Origin: Aeromicrobium massiliense JC14
Lineage (GTDB): Bacteria > Actinomycetota > Actinomycetes > Propionibacteriales > Nocardioidaceae
Direction: 5' to 3'
NCBI RefSeq assembly: GCF_000312105.1
Contig: NZ_HE978637.1
Span: 702,534 to 766,533, forward strand
DNA length: 64,000 nt
Shown: in pieces, positions 8,979 through 15,841 of the stretch
Layout: each line of letters starts with the position of its first letter
Position numbering within the stretch: the stretch's first letter is position 1
Notes under the pieces: generated by a model
Databases searched by the model: none
The model's input: the letters and a program-made list of their open reading frames with translations, nothing else
Told to the model about the DNA's origin: nothing
Made by a program: the position numbers and the translations under genes

Positions 8979-9105
8979 ATTGTGGCGCACGCCACCCCGG
9001 CAGCGGGCCGGTACCCGCAGATCGGTCACCCGGGCGCCGGTCGGGCGGCAGGGGTCCACCGCGACGCGAGTGGCCCTCCCGCCGGACCCCGGACGTCGGT
9101 AGCGT
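8979..9105. promoter_or_regulatory. Divergent leaderless promoters
   Basis: CACAAT (reverse complement of 8979-8984) lies 7 nt before the dehydrogenase ATG at 8971. TAGCGT (9100-9105) lies 7 nt before the aminotransferase GTG at 9113. No Shine-Dalgarno is seen at either start. Confidence 0.5.
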
Positions 9106-9112
9106 CCGGCGG

Positions 9113-10144
9113 GTGCGAGAAGCCCACGGCGAGACCTTCGACGGCGCCCCCGGATACCTGAACTCGGCCACCTACGGACTGGCCTCCCGCCGGCAGGGCG
9201 AGGTGCTGCGCGGCGCCCTGCGGGCCTGGGAGCTCGGCGAGATGGCGCCTCGCGACTTCGACGTGTCGGTCGCTGCCGCCCGTACCGCGTTCGCGTCGCT
9301 CGCCGGCGTGCCGGTGGCGGATGTCAGCATGGGCGGCAGCGTCTCGGGCCTGCTCGGGCTCGTCGCCGCCGGGGTGCCGGACGGCGCGCGCGTCGCGACC
9401 GTCGCCGGCGAGTTCACCAGCGTCACCGCTCCGTTCGACGCCCAGCGCGGCCGTGGCGTCACGGTGACGGCGCTCGCCCCGGGCGAGCTCGAGCGCCGCG
9501 CGGGGGAGTTCGACCTGGTCGCCGTGAGCCTCGTGCAGTCGGCCGACGGTGCTGTGCTCGACACCGTCGCGCTGCGCGCCAGCATCGCCGGACGCGGCAC
9601 CCGGGTCGTCCTGGACGTCACGCAGGCGATGGGCTGGATGGCCCTGGACGCCGTCTGGGCGGACGTCGTGGTCGGCGGCAGCTACAAGTGGCTGCTCTCG
9701 CCGCGTGGCGCCGCGTGGATGGCCGTGCGTCCGGAGCTGGCGGCCACCCTCGTCCCGCACGCCGCCGGCTGGTACGCCTCGGAGCGTCCGTGGGCCAACA
9801 CCTACGAGCTGCCGGCGCTGCTGGCCACCGACGGACGCCGGCTCGACACGTCGCCGTCGTGGTTCACGCTGCTCGGGGCCGGCGTGGCCATGCCCTGGCT
9901 GGCGTCGCTGGACATGACCGCCGTGCAGCGGCACTGCATCGGGCTGGCCGACCGCGTGCGCGACGCGGTGGGCCAGCCGCCCGCTCCGTCGGCGATCGTC
10001 GCGCTCGAGTCCGAGGGGGTCGAGCAGCGGCTGGCGGACGCGGGCCTGCGCGCGGCCGTGCGGGCCGGTCGCGTGCGCATCGGCTTCCACCTCTACAACG
10101 ACGACACCGACGTCGACCGGCTGCTGGCCGTGCTGGGCGCCTAG
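9113..10144 (+). CDS. Class V aminotransferase family PLP protein
   Basis: This 343-residue protein resembles cysteine desulfurase/kynureninase-like class V aminotransferases. It shows GYLNSATYGLASR at the N-terminus, VVLDVTQAMGWM with the cofactor Asp, and VGGSYKWLLSPRGAAWM with the expected PLP Lys at residue 192. A C-terminal VRIGFHLYNDDTDVDRLLAVL completes the small domain. It is a little shorter than typical NifS/SufS and shows no obvious desulfurase Cys loop, so a general lyase or aminotransferase role is more likely than Fe-S supply. The start at GTG 9113 rests on the TAGCGT -10 seven nucleotides upstream; the frame is open further upstream but without a better start. Confidence 0.8.
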   Translation: MREAHGETFDGAPGYLNSATYGLASRRQGEVLRGALRAWELGEMAPRDFDVSVAAARTAFASLAGVPVADVSMGGSVSGLLGLVAAGVPDGARVATVAGEFTSVTAPFDAQRGRGVTVTALAPGELERRAGEFDLVAVSLVQSADGAVLDTVALRASIAGRGTRVVLDVTQAMGWMALDAVWADVVVGGSYKWLLSPRGAAWMAVRPELAATLVPHAAGWYASERPWANTYELPALLATDGRRLDTSPSWFTLLGAGVAMPWLASLDMTAVQRHCIGLADRVRDAVGQPPAPSAIVALESEGVEQRLADAGLRAAVRAGRVRIGFHLYNDDTDVDRLLAVLGA

Positions 10145-10145
10145 G

Positions 10146-11396
10146 TCAGGCGAACGGCGGGCGGGCGTCCAGCCGCACGGACGCGCGTCCGGCGGCCCGC
10201 CACAGCCGGGCGGTGACGTCGCGGTCCTCGTCGGTGACCAGGTTGCCCATGACGCGCAGGGCGACGGTCATGAGCACCTTGGAGCGCATCCCGAGCGGGC
10301 CGAAGGTCGGCAGCACCCGGGGCACGGTCAGCAGGCCCGAGAGTCGGCGGGCGATGGAGAACGCCTCGCCGTAGTGCCGGCGCAGCAGCGCGGGCCAGGC
10401 GGCGGCCAGGTCGGCGCCGTCGGCCAGCTGCTCGGCCACGAGCCGGCCCGTCTCCAGGCCGTAGTCGATGCCCTCGCCGTTGAGCGGGTTGACGCAGGCG
10501 GCGGCGTCGCCGATCAGCGCCCAGTTCGGGCCGGCCACGCCGGAGACGGCACCGCCCATCGGCAGCAGCGCGGACGTGGGGGCGCGCAGCTCGTCGCCGA
10601 GCTCCCAGGTGTCGCGCTGCTGGTCGGCGTACAGGTTCATGAGCGGGCGCACGGCGAGGTCGGCCGGACGCTTGGAGGTGGCCAGCGCGCCGACGCCGAG
10701 GTTCACCTCGCCGTCGCCGAGCGGGAAGATCCAGCCGTAGCCGGGCAGGACGGTGCCGGTCTCGTCGCGCAGCTCCAGGTGCGAGGAGATCCAGGGGTCG
10801 TCGGTGCGCCCGGACTTCACGTACGAGCGTCCGGCCACCCCGTAGGCGGTGTCGCGGTGCCACTCGCGGCCCAGCACGCGGCCGATCGGCGAGCGGACGC
10901 CGTCGGCGACGACGAGCCGGTCGCAGCGCACGACGTGCGGCTCGGTGCCGCGGCCGAGGCTGAACACGACGCCGGTGACGCGGCCGGCGGCGTCGCGCTC
11001 GACGTCGGTCGCGCGGGCTCCGTCGAGCGGCGTGGCGCCGGCGGCCAGGGCGGTCTCGCGCAGGTGGGCGTCCAGCTCGGTGCGGGGGACCGCGGAGCCG
11101 TGGTCGGGCAGCGAGCCGCCGGGCCAGGGGAGCAGCAGCTCGTGCCCGAAGCCCGCCGCGCGCAGGCCGCGGTTGGTGCCGTGCGAGCGCGTCCAGGGTC
11201 CGAGGCCGAGCCGGTCGAGCTCGGCGATCGCCCGCGGCGTGAGGCCGTCGCCACAGGTCTTGTCGCGCGGGAAGACGGCCGCGTCGGCCAGCACCGTGGC
11301 CAGTCCGTGGCGCGCGGACCAGGCCGCCGCGGCGGACCCGGCGGGGCCGGCCCCGACCACGAGGACGTCGGTGCGGTCGGGCAGCGCGGCGGTCAT
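10146..11396 (-). CDS. Geranylgeranyl reductase family FAD-dependent oxidoreductase
   Basis: This 416-residue flavoprotein starts with DVLVVGAGPAGSAAAAWSARHG and carries the family motifs CGDGLTPRAIAEL, the DGVRSPIGRVLG FAD segment and GDAAACVNPLNGEGIDYGLETG. Relatives reduce isoprenoid double bonds; the actinobacterial MenJ group partly saturates the menaquinone side chain, a plausible role here. GGGAGA about 8 nt before ATG supports this start. The stop nearly abuts the convergent aminotransferase stop (one base apart). It is divergent from the queuosine-precursor transporter, with only about 35 nt between them. Confidence 0.87.
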   Translation of the reverse strand: MTAALPDRTDVLVVGAGPAGSAAAAWSARHGLATVLADAAVFPRDKTCGDGLTPRAIAELDRLGLGPWTRSHGTNRGLRAAGFGHELLLPWPGGSLPDHGSAVPRTELDAHLRETALAAGATPLDGARATDVERDAAGRVTGVVFSLGRGTEPHVVRCDRLVVADGVRSPIGRVLGREWHRDTAYGVAGRSYVKSGRTDDPWISSHLELRDETGTVLPGYGWIFPLGDGEVNLGVGALATSKRPADLAVRPLMNLYADQQRDTWELGDELRAPTSALLPMGGAVSGVAGPNWALIGDAAACVNPLNGEGIDYGLETGRLVAEQLADGADLAAAWPALLRRHYGEAFSIARRLSGLLTVPRVLPTFGPLGMRSKVLMTVALRVMGNLVTDEDRDVTARLWRAAGRASVRLDARPPFA

Positions 11397-11431
11397 GGTC
11401 GGATTCTCCCAGAGGGTCGGTCGGTGGTTGG

Positions 11432-12169
11432 ATGAAGCCCGTGACAGCCCCCTCCACGCGCGTCCGTTACGCCGCGCGCACCCGCACCCACTTCGACGTG
11501 ATCCTGGCGCTGTTCTGCGTCGTGCTCGTCGTCTCCAACATCGTCGCCACGAAGGGCATCGAGCTCGGCTCGGGCTCGTGGTCGCTCGGCTCGCTGCAGC
11601 TGTGGCCGGTGATCACCGACGGGGGCGCGTTCCTGTTCCCGCTGGCCTACGTGCTGGGCGACGTCATCAGCGAGGTGTACGGCTTCCGCGCCGCGCGCCG
11701 TGCGGTGATCGTCGGGTTCGGCGCCTCGATCGTCGCGGCGCTGACGTTCGTCGCGGTCGAGCACGCGCCGGCCGCGTCGTTCTACGAGAACCAGGGGGCG
11801 TTCGAGGCCGTGCTGGGCCAGGTGCCGCAGATCCTGCTGGCGTCCATGTCCGGCTACGTGGTGGGCCAGCTGCTGAACTCGTACGTGCTCGTGCGGATGA
11901 AGGAGCGCACCGCCGAGCGCGGGCTGGTGGCGCGCCTGGCGACGTCGACCGGCGTCGGCGAGGCCGCGGACACGCTCATCTTCTGCGCCATCGCCGCGTC
12001 GGCCATCGGCATCACGTCGATGGGCCAGTTCTGGAACTACGCGGTCGTCGGCTTCGTCTACAAGGTGCTCGTCGAGCTGGTCGTCATGCCGGTCACCGTC
12101 GTCGTGATCGCCTGGCTCAAGCAGCGCGAGCCCGGCTACTGGGACGACGCGCCCACCACCACCGACTGA
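11432..12169 (+). CDS. Queuosine precursor transporter (YhhQ/VUT family)
   Basis: This 245-residue integral membrane protein has about six hydrophobic segments and family hallmarks: VVSNIVATKG near the N-terminus, FPLAYVLGDVISEVYGFRAARRAV, and the TSTGVGEAADTLIFCAIA segment. The family imports preQ0/preQ1 or related deazaguanines. Its neighbour across the convergent intergenic repeat is tgt, which inserts deazaguanine bases into tRNA, so a salvage role is strongly suggested. An alternative in-frame GTG at 11441 lies 7 nt after a TTGGAT hexamer and may be the true leaderless start. Neither start has a Shine-Dalgarno. Confidence 0.88.
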   Translation: MKPVTAPSTRVRYAARTRTHFDVILALFCVVLVVSNIVATKGIELGSGSWSLGSLQLWPVITDGGAFLFPLAYVLGDVISEVYGFRAARRAVIVGFGASIVAALTFVAVEHAPAASFYENQGAFEAVLGQVPQILLASMSGYVVGQLLNSYVLVRMKERTAERGLVARLATSTGVGEAADTLIFCAIAASAIGITSMGQFWNYAVVGFVYKVLVELVVMPVTVVVIAWLKQREPGYWDDAPTTTD

Positions 12170-12180
12170 CACCCGCCAGC

Positions 12181-12271
12181 CCGGACGGCGGTGAGACAGC
12201 GTCCACCGGTGAGGGGCGGCGGTGGGTGAGCGTCCACCGTGGGCGTCCGGGTGGACGCCAGCTCACCGCCG
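12181..12271. repeat. Complex inverted/direct repeat between convergent yhhQ and tgt
   Basis: The left arm (12186-12195 plus 12199-12207) pairs with the right arm (12262-12271 plus 12250-12258), giving 10-bp and 9-bp stems around a 3x3 internal loop. Inside the loop a second, partly degenerate direct copy of the left arm (about 12217-12240) also contains GCGTCCACCG, so alternative pairings with the right arm are possible. It may end transcription from both sides, but it is more elaborate than the simple terminators elsewhere in the window. Confidence 0.7.
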
Positions 12272-12284
12272 GACGGAGGCCCGC

Positions 12285-13478
12285 TCAGGACGCGTAGTAG
12301 CGGGCGAGGACGTCGGCCTTGACGTCGGCGTACGTCCCGTCCTCGATCGAGGCGCGGATGTCGTCGACCAGCCGCACGGTGAATCGCTCGTTGTGGATCG
12401 AGGCGAGCGTGGCCGACAGGTACTCCTTGGCCTTGTACAGGTGGTGGAGGTAGGCCTTCGTGTAGTGCGTGCACGTGTAGCAGTCGCACGTCTCGTCGAT
12501 CGGCGTGAAGTCGCGCTTGAACCGCGCCTGCAGCAGGTTGAACCGGCCGTCGCGGGTGTAGACGCGCGAGCGGCGGGCCTCGCGGGTGGGGGAGACGCAG
12601 TCGAAGGTGTCGATGCCGGCCTCGACCGCGGCGAAGAAGTCGTCCGGCTCGCCGATGCCCAGCAGGTGGCGCGGCTTGTCCTCCTCGAGCTCGGAGACCG
12701 CCCAGGACGTGATCTCGCCCAGCCGCTCCTTCTCGATCGCGCCGCCGATGCCGTAGCCGTCGAAGCCGAGCGGGCGCAGGTCGCGGGCGGCCTGGCGGCG
12801 CAGGTCCTCGTGCTGCGCGCCCTGCACGACGCCGAACAGCGCTTGGTACGGCTTGTCCGCCCGTTCCTGCGTGAGCCGCTCGTGCTCGCGGACGCAGCGC
12901 TCGGCCCAGCGCTGGGTGCGGGCCAGCGACTCGATCTGGTAGCCGCGGCTGTTCATCAGCGTGGTCAGCTCGTCGAAGGCGAAGATGACGTCGGCGCCGA
13001 GCTGGTGCTGGATGCCCATCGACACCTCGGGCGTGAACCGGTGCTTGCTGCCGTCGAGGTGGGAGCGGAACGTGACGCCGTCCTCGTCGACGTGGGCCAG
13101 GCGCTCCTTGCCCGGCGCGATGACGTCGTCCGCGGTCGCCGTCGTGGAGTCCATCGACAGCGTCTTCTGGAAGCCGGCGCCCAGGCTCAGCACCTGGAAG
13201 CCGCCGGAGTCGGTGAACGTCGGGCCGCGCCAGCCCATGAACGCGCCCAGGCCGCCGGCCTCGTCGACGACGTCCGCGCCCGGCTGCAGGTACAGGTGGT
13301 AGGCGTTGGCCAGCAGCGCCTGCGCGCCGAGCTCGGCCATGGCCTCGGGGAGCACCGCCTTGACCGTCGCCTTGGTGCCCACGGGGACGAACGCGGGGGT
13401 GCGCACGTCGCCGTGCGGGGTGGAGAGGACGCCGGTGCGTCCGAGGGTCCCGGGGAGCTGCTTGCCGACGGTGAACAC
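12285..13478 (-). CDS. tgt: tRNA-guanine transglycosylase
   Basis: This 397-residue enzyme exchanges guanine 34 of GUN-anticodon tRNAs for a deazaguanine (preQ1 or queuine) in queuosine formation. It shows FTDSGGFQVLSLG with the catalytic Asp, DTFDCVSPTREARR with the nucleophile Asp region, and the zinc site CDCYTCTHYTKAYLHH. The base-recognition loop reads GGAIEKE (residues 245-251) where preQ1-type bacterial enzymes have GGLAVGE. The GTG start at 13478 follows GGGAGGATG; the reading frame continues upstream but only into non-homologous sequence. It is the third gene of TPR-M50-tgt, 20 nt after the M50 gene. Confidence 0.93.
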   Translation of the reverse strand: MFTVGKQLPGTLGRTGVLSTPHGDVRTPAFVPVGTKATVKAVLPEAMAELGAQALLANAYHLYLQPGADVVDEAGGLGAFMGWRGPTFTDSGGFQVLSLGAGFQKTLSMDSTTATADDVIAPGKERLAHVDEDGVTFRSHLDGSKHRFTPEVSMGIQHQLGADVIFAFDELTTLMNSRGYQIESLARTQRWAERCVREHERLTQERADKPYQALFGVVQGAQHEDLRRQAARDLRPLGFDGYGIGGAIEKERLGEITSWAVSELEEDKPRHLLGIGEPDDFFAAVEAGIDTFDCVSPTREARRSRVYTRDGRFNLLQARFKRDFTPIDETCDCYTCTHYTKAYLHHLYKAKEYLSATLASIHNERFTVRLVDDIRASIEDGTYADVKADVLARYYAS

Positions 13479-13498
13479 GGCGCCATCCTCCCAGGCGG

Positions 13499-14137
13499 TC
13501 AGTCGAGCACCGGCAGCCAGGACGTGGCCAGCACGAGCGCACCTGCGGCGGCGGCCACGAGCAGCAGGTTCCACAGCGGGGCCGGGACGCGGGTGAGCCG
13601 GGCGAGCACGTCGGCGTCGGACGTCCGGGTGCGGCTGCGCCGCCGGTGCGGCCACAGCTCGACGGTGGTGCGCAGGCCGCCGAGCAGCAGGAACCAGGCG
13701 GCGCCGGCGGCCACGCCCTCCTGCACCGGGACCGAGCCCCAGCGCACGAGCGCGTAGACGCCGGCGCCGCACAGCGCCACGACGAGCAGCCCGAACAGGT
13801 TGCGCACCCACAGCAGGACCAGGGCCAGCACGACGACCGCGACGCCGAGCGACCAGCGGGTGCCGCCGACCGCCGCGAGCGCCGCCAGCAGCAGCCCCAG
13901 CAGGGGAGCGGCCAGGAAGCCCGCCGCGGCGGTCAGCACCATGCCCGGGCCGCGCGGACGTCCGACCGAGACCGTGAGGCCGGACGTGTCGCGGTGCAGC
14001 CGGATGCCCTGCAGCCGGCGTCCGGTGAGGAGCGCGGCCAGCGCGTGGCCGGCCTCGTGCACGAGCGTCACGACGTGGCGCGAGAACGTCCACGCCGGCG
14101 GGACGAGCACGAGGGCGGCGGCCACGGCAGCCGGCAC
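13499..14137 (-). CDS. M50-like membrane metalloprotease (M50B family)
   Basis: This ~212-residue membrane protein carries a TLVHEAGHALAALLTGRRLQGIRLH motif in its first third, the HExxH zinc site set at a membrane helix as in site-2-protease-like M50 peptidases, and roughly five further hydrophobic segments. No clear second metal-ligand NPDG motif is visible, so it fits the short peptidase-M50B-like group rather than classical RseP. GTG 14137 is the first in-frame start after the stop of the upstream TPR gene (11 nt gap); its ribosome site is weak. Substrate unknown. A link to the downstream tgt is only positional. Confidence 0.75.
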   Translation of the reverse strand: MPAAVAAALVLVPPAWTFSRHVVTLVHEAGHALAALLTGRRLQGIRLHRDTSGLTVSVGRPRGPGMVLTAAAGFLAAPLLGLLLAALAAVGGTRWSLGVAVVVLALVLLWVRNLFGLLVVALCGAGVYALVRWGSVPVQEGVAAGAAWFLLLGGLRTTVELWPHRRRSRTRTSDADVLARLTRVPAPLWNLLLVAAAAGALVLATSWLPVLD

Positions 14138-14148
14138 CCAGGCCCAGG

Positions 14149-14556
14149 TCAGACCAGGCCCTTGTCGTCGACCAGGTCGACGCGGGTGGCGTCGCGCGCG
14201 TCGGCGCCCATGGCCGCGGCCATGCGGTGGAACATCGCGCCCTCGGCGTGGCGGCTCTGCCGGTCCAGGCTCAGGCCCAGCGCGGTGTGCGCCCACTGGC
14301 TGGTGGGCTCCAGCTCGACCAGGCGGCGGAACGCCTCCTCGGCCGGCACCAGCAGGGCGGCGGCGAAGCGCGCGCGTCCCATGAGCTCCCACGCGGCGGC
14401 GTTGCGCGGCTCGGCGTCGACCACCTTGGCGAGCACCCGGATCGCCTCGCGCGGCCAGCGCGAGTCGAGCAGCTCCTCACCGAGGCGGAACGCGTCGAAG
14501 ACCTCCATGGCCTCGATCTGGGCGTCCGTGTAGCTCGGCTTCTGGTAGATGGTCAT
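14149..14556 (-). CDS. Small tetratricopeptide-repeat protein
   Basis: This 135-residue soluble protein is built of about three TPR-like helical pairs: LGEELLDSRWPREAIRVLAKVVDAEPRNAAAWELMGRARFAAALLVPAEEAFRRLVELEPTSQWAHTALGLSLDRQSRHAEGAMFHRMAAAMG. TPRs mediate protein-protein contacts; nothing identifies the partner. MTIYQKPSYTDAQIEAME is taken as the N-terminus because AAAGGA lies upstream of the ATG at 14556; a start nine codons earlier has no such signal. It is first in the unit leading to the M50 protease and tgt. An inverted repeat TGGGA-N5-TCCCA (14597-14611) lies in its upstream region. Confidence 0.75.
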   Translation of the reverse strand: MTIYQKPSYTDAQIEAMEVFDAFRLGEELLDSRWPREAIRVLAKVVDAEPRNAAAWELMGRARFAAALLVPAEEAFRRLVELEPTSQWAHTALGLSLDRQSRHAEGAMFHRMAAAMGADARDATRVDLVDDKGLV

Positions 14557-14713
14557 GTGCCAGTCCTTTCTCGTGCCCGCCACAACAGCGGTCGACTGGG
14601 ATCCATTCCCAACAGCGTCCCACGTCCGCGGGCCGGCTCCGTGCGGCGCGCTCGCCGACGGGACGTGACGTACACGCCGGGTGAGGCTGCCGGATTCTGT
14701 CAGCCCCCGGACC

Positions 14714-14719
14714 TAGGCT
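14714..14719 (+). promoter_or_regulatory. Leaderless -10 box of sbcD
   Basis: TAGGCT lies 6 nt before the ATG at 14726 with no Shine-Dalgarno between them. Confidence 0.55.
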
Positions 14720-14725
14720 CGCAGC

Positions 14726-15841
14726 ATGCGATTCGTGGCGACCGCCGACTGGCAGATCGGCATGACCGCGCACTTCCTGGAGGCGGAGGCGCGGCCCCGC
14801 TTCGCGCAGGCGCGGCTCGACGCCGTCCGCGCCACCGGACGGGTCGCGGCCGAGCACGGGGCCGCCTTCGTCCTGGTCTGCGGCGACGTCTTCGAGTCCA
14901 ACCAGCTCGACCGCCAGGTCGTCGGCCGCGCGTTCGACGCGCTGCGCGACGTCCCGGTCCCGGTCTGGCTGCTGCCGGGCAACCACGACCCGCTCGACGC
15001 CGCCTCGGTCTACCGCTCGCCGGAGTTCCTGGCCGGCTGCCCCGAGCACGTCCACGTCCTCGACCGCCCCGGCCTGCACGAGGTCGCGCCGGGCGCCGAG
15101 CTCGTCGCCGCCCCGTGGTACTCCAAGCGCCCGCTGAGCGACCTCGTGGCCGACGCCCTCGAGGGGCTCGAGCCGCCTGCCCCCGGCGTCGCGCGCGTGG
15201 TCGCCGGCCACGGCTCCGTGGTCGGCTTCGACCGCACGAACCCCTCGACGATCAGCGAGCCCGGGCTCACGGCCGCCCTCGACGCCGGCCTGGCCCACGT
15301 CGCCGTGCTGGGCGACCGGCACTCGACCACCCGGGTCACCGACCGCGTCTGGTACCCCGGAGCCCCCGAGGTGACGAGCCGGCTCGAGGACGACCCCGGC
15401 AACGTGCTGGTGGTCGACGTCGCCGACGACGGTGCGGTGTCGGTCGAGCCGGTCCGGGTCGGGTCGTGGCGGTTCGTCGCGCACCAGGCGCGGCTCGACT
15501 CCTCCGCCGACCTCGACGACCTCGAGCGCTGGCTGCGCGAGCAGCCGGCCAAGGAGCGCACCGCGGTGTGGCTCTCGCTCACGGGCACGCTGAGCGTCGC
15601 CGAGAAGGCCCGGCTCGACGCGCTCCTCGACGATGCCGGCTCGCTGTACGCGCTGCTCGACCTGTGGGCCAGGCACACCGACCTGGCGGTCCGCCCGGCC
15701 GACGGCGACATGGACGAGCTCGGGCTCACCGGGTTCGCCCGCGAGGCGGTCGACGAGCTCGTGGCCCGCTCGGCCGACGACCCGGCCGCGCAGGACGCGC
15801 TGAGCCTGCTGTACCGCCTGGCCTCGGCAGGTGCCCGATGA
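14726..15841 (+). CDS. sbcD: SbcD/Mre11-like DNA repair metallophosphoesterase
   Basis: This 371-residue calcineurin-like phosphoesterase has TADWQIGMTAHFL (motif I), VCGDVFESNQLDRQ, PGNHDPLDAAS and GHGSVVGFDR metal-binding motifs. Motif I has Gln where classical SbcD/Mre11 has His (DxH), a variant I believe is common in this actinobacterial subgroup. It should form the nuclease subunit of an SbcCD/Rad50-Mre11-like complex that processes DNA ends and hairpins. The stop overlaps the next gene's start by 4 nt (ATGA), which signals tight coupling with the ATPase partner. Confidence 0.85.
   Translation: MRFVATADWQIGMTAHFLEAEARPRFAQARLDAVRATGRVAAEHGAAFVLVCGDVFESNQLDRQVVGRAFDALRDVPVPVWLLPGNHDPLDAASVYRSPEFLAGCPEHVHVLDRPGLHEVAPGAELVAAPWYSKRPLSDLVADALEGLEPPAPGVARVVAGHGSVVGFDRTNPSTISEPGLTAALDAGLAHVAVLGDRHSTTRVTDRVWYPGAPEVTSRLEDDPGNVLVVDVADDGAVSVEPVRVGSWRFVAHQARLDSSADLDDLERWLREQPAKERTAVWLSLTGTLSVAEKARLDALLDDAGSLYALLDLWARHTDLAVRPADGDMDELGLTGFAREAVDELVARSADDPAAQDALSLLYRLASAGAR

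Noticed and set aside
14597-14611. TGGGA-N5-TCCCA upstream of the TPR gene as a regulator operator
   Set aside because: Short imperfect repeat in high-GC DNA with no regulator gene nearby; kept only as a note.
14227-15837. N-terminal extension of sbcC by over 500 codons
   Set aside because: It overlaps sbcD in another frame with nonsense composition; the true sbcC start is the ATG overlapping the sbcD stop.
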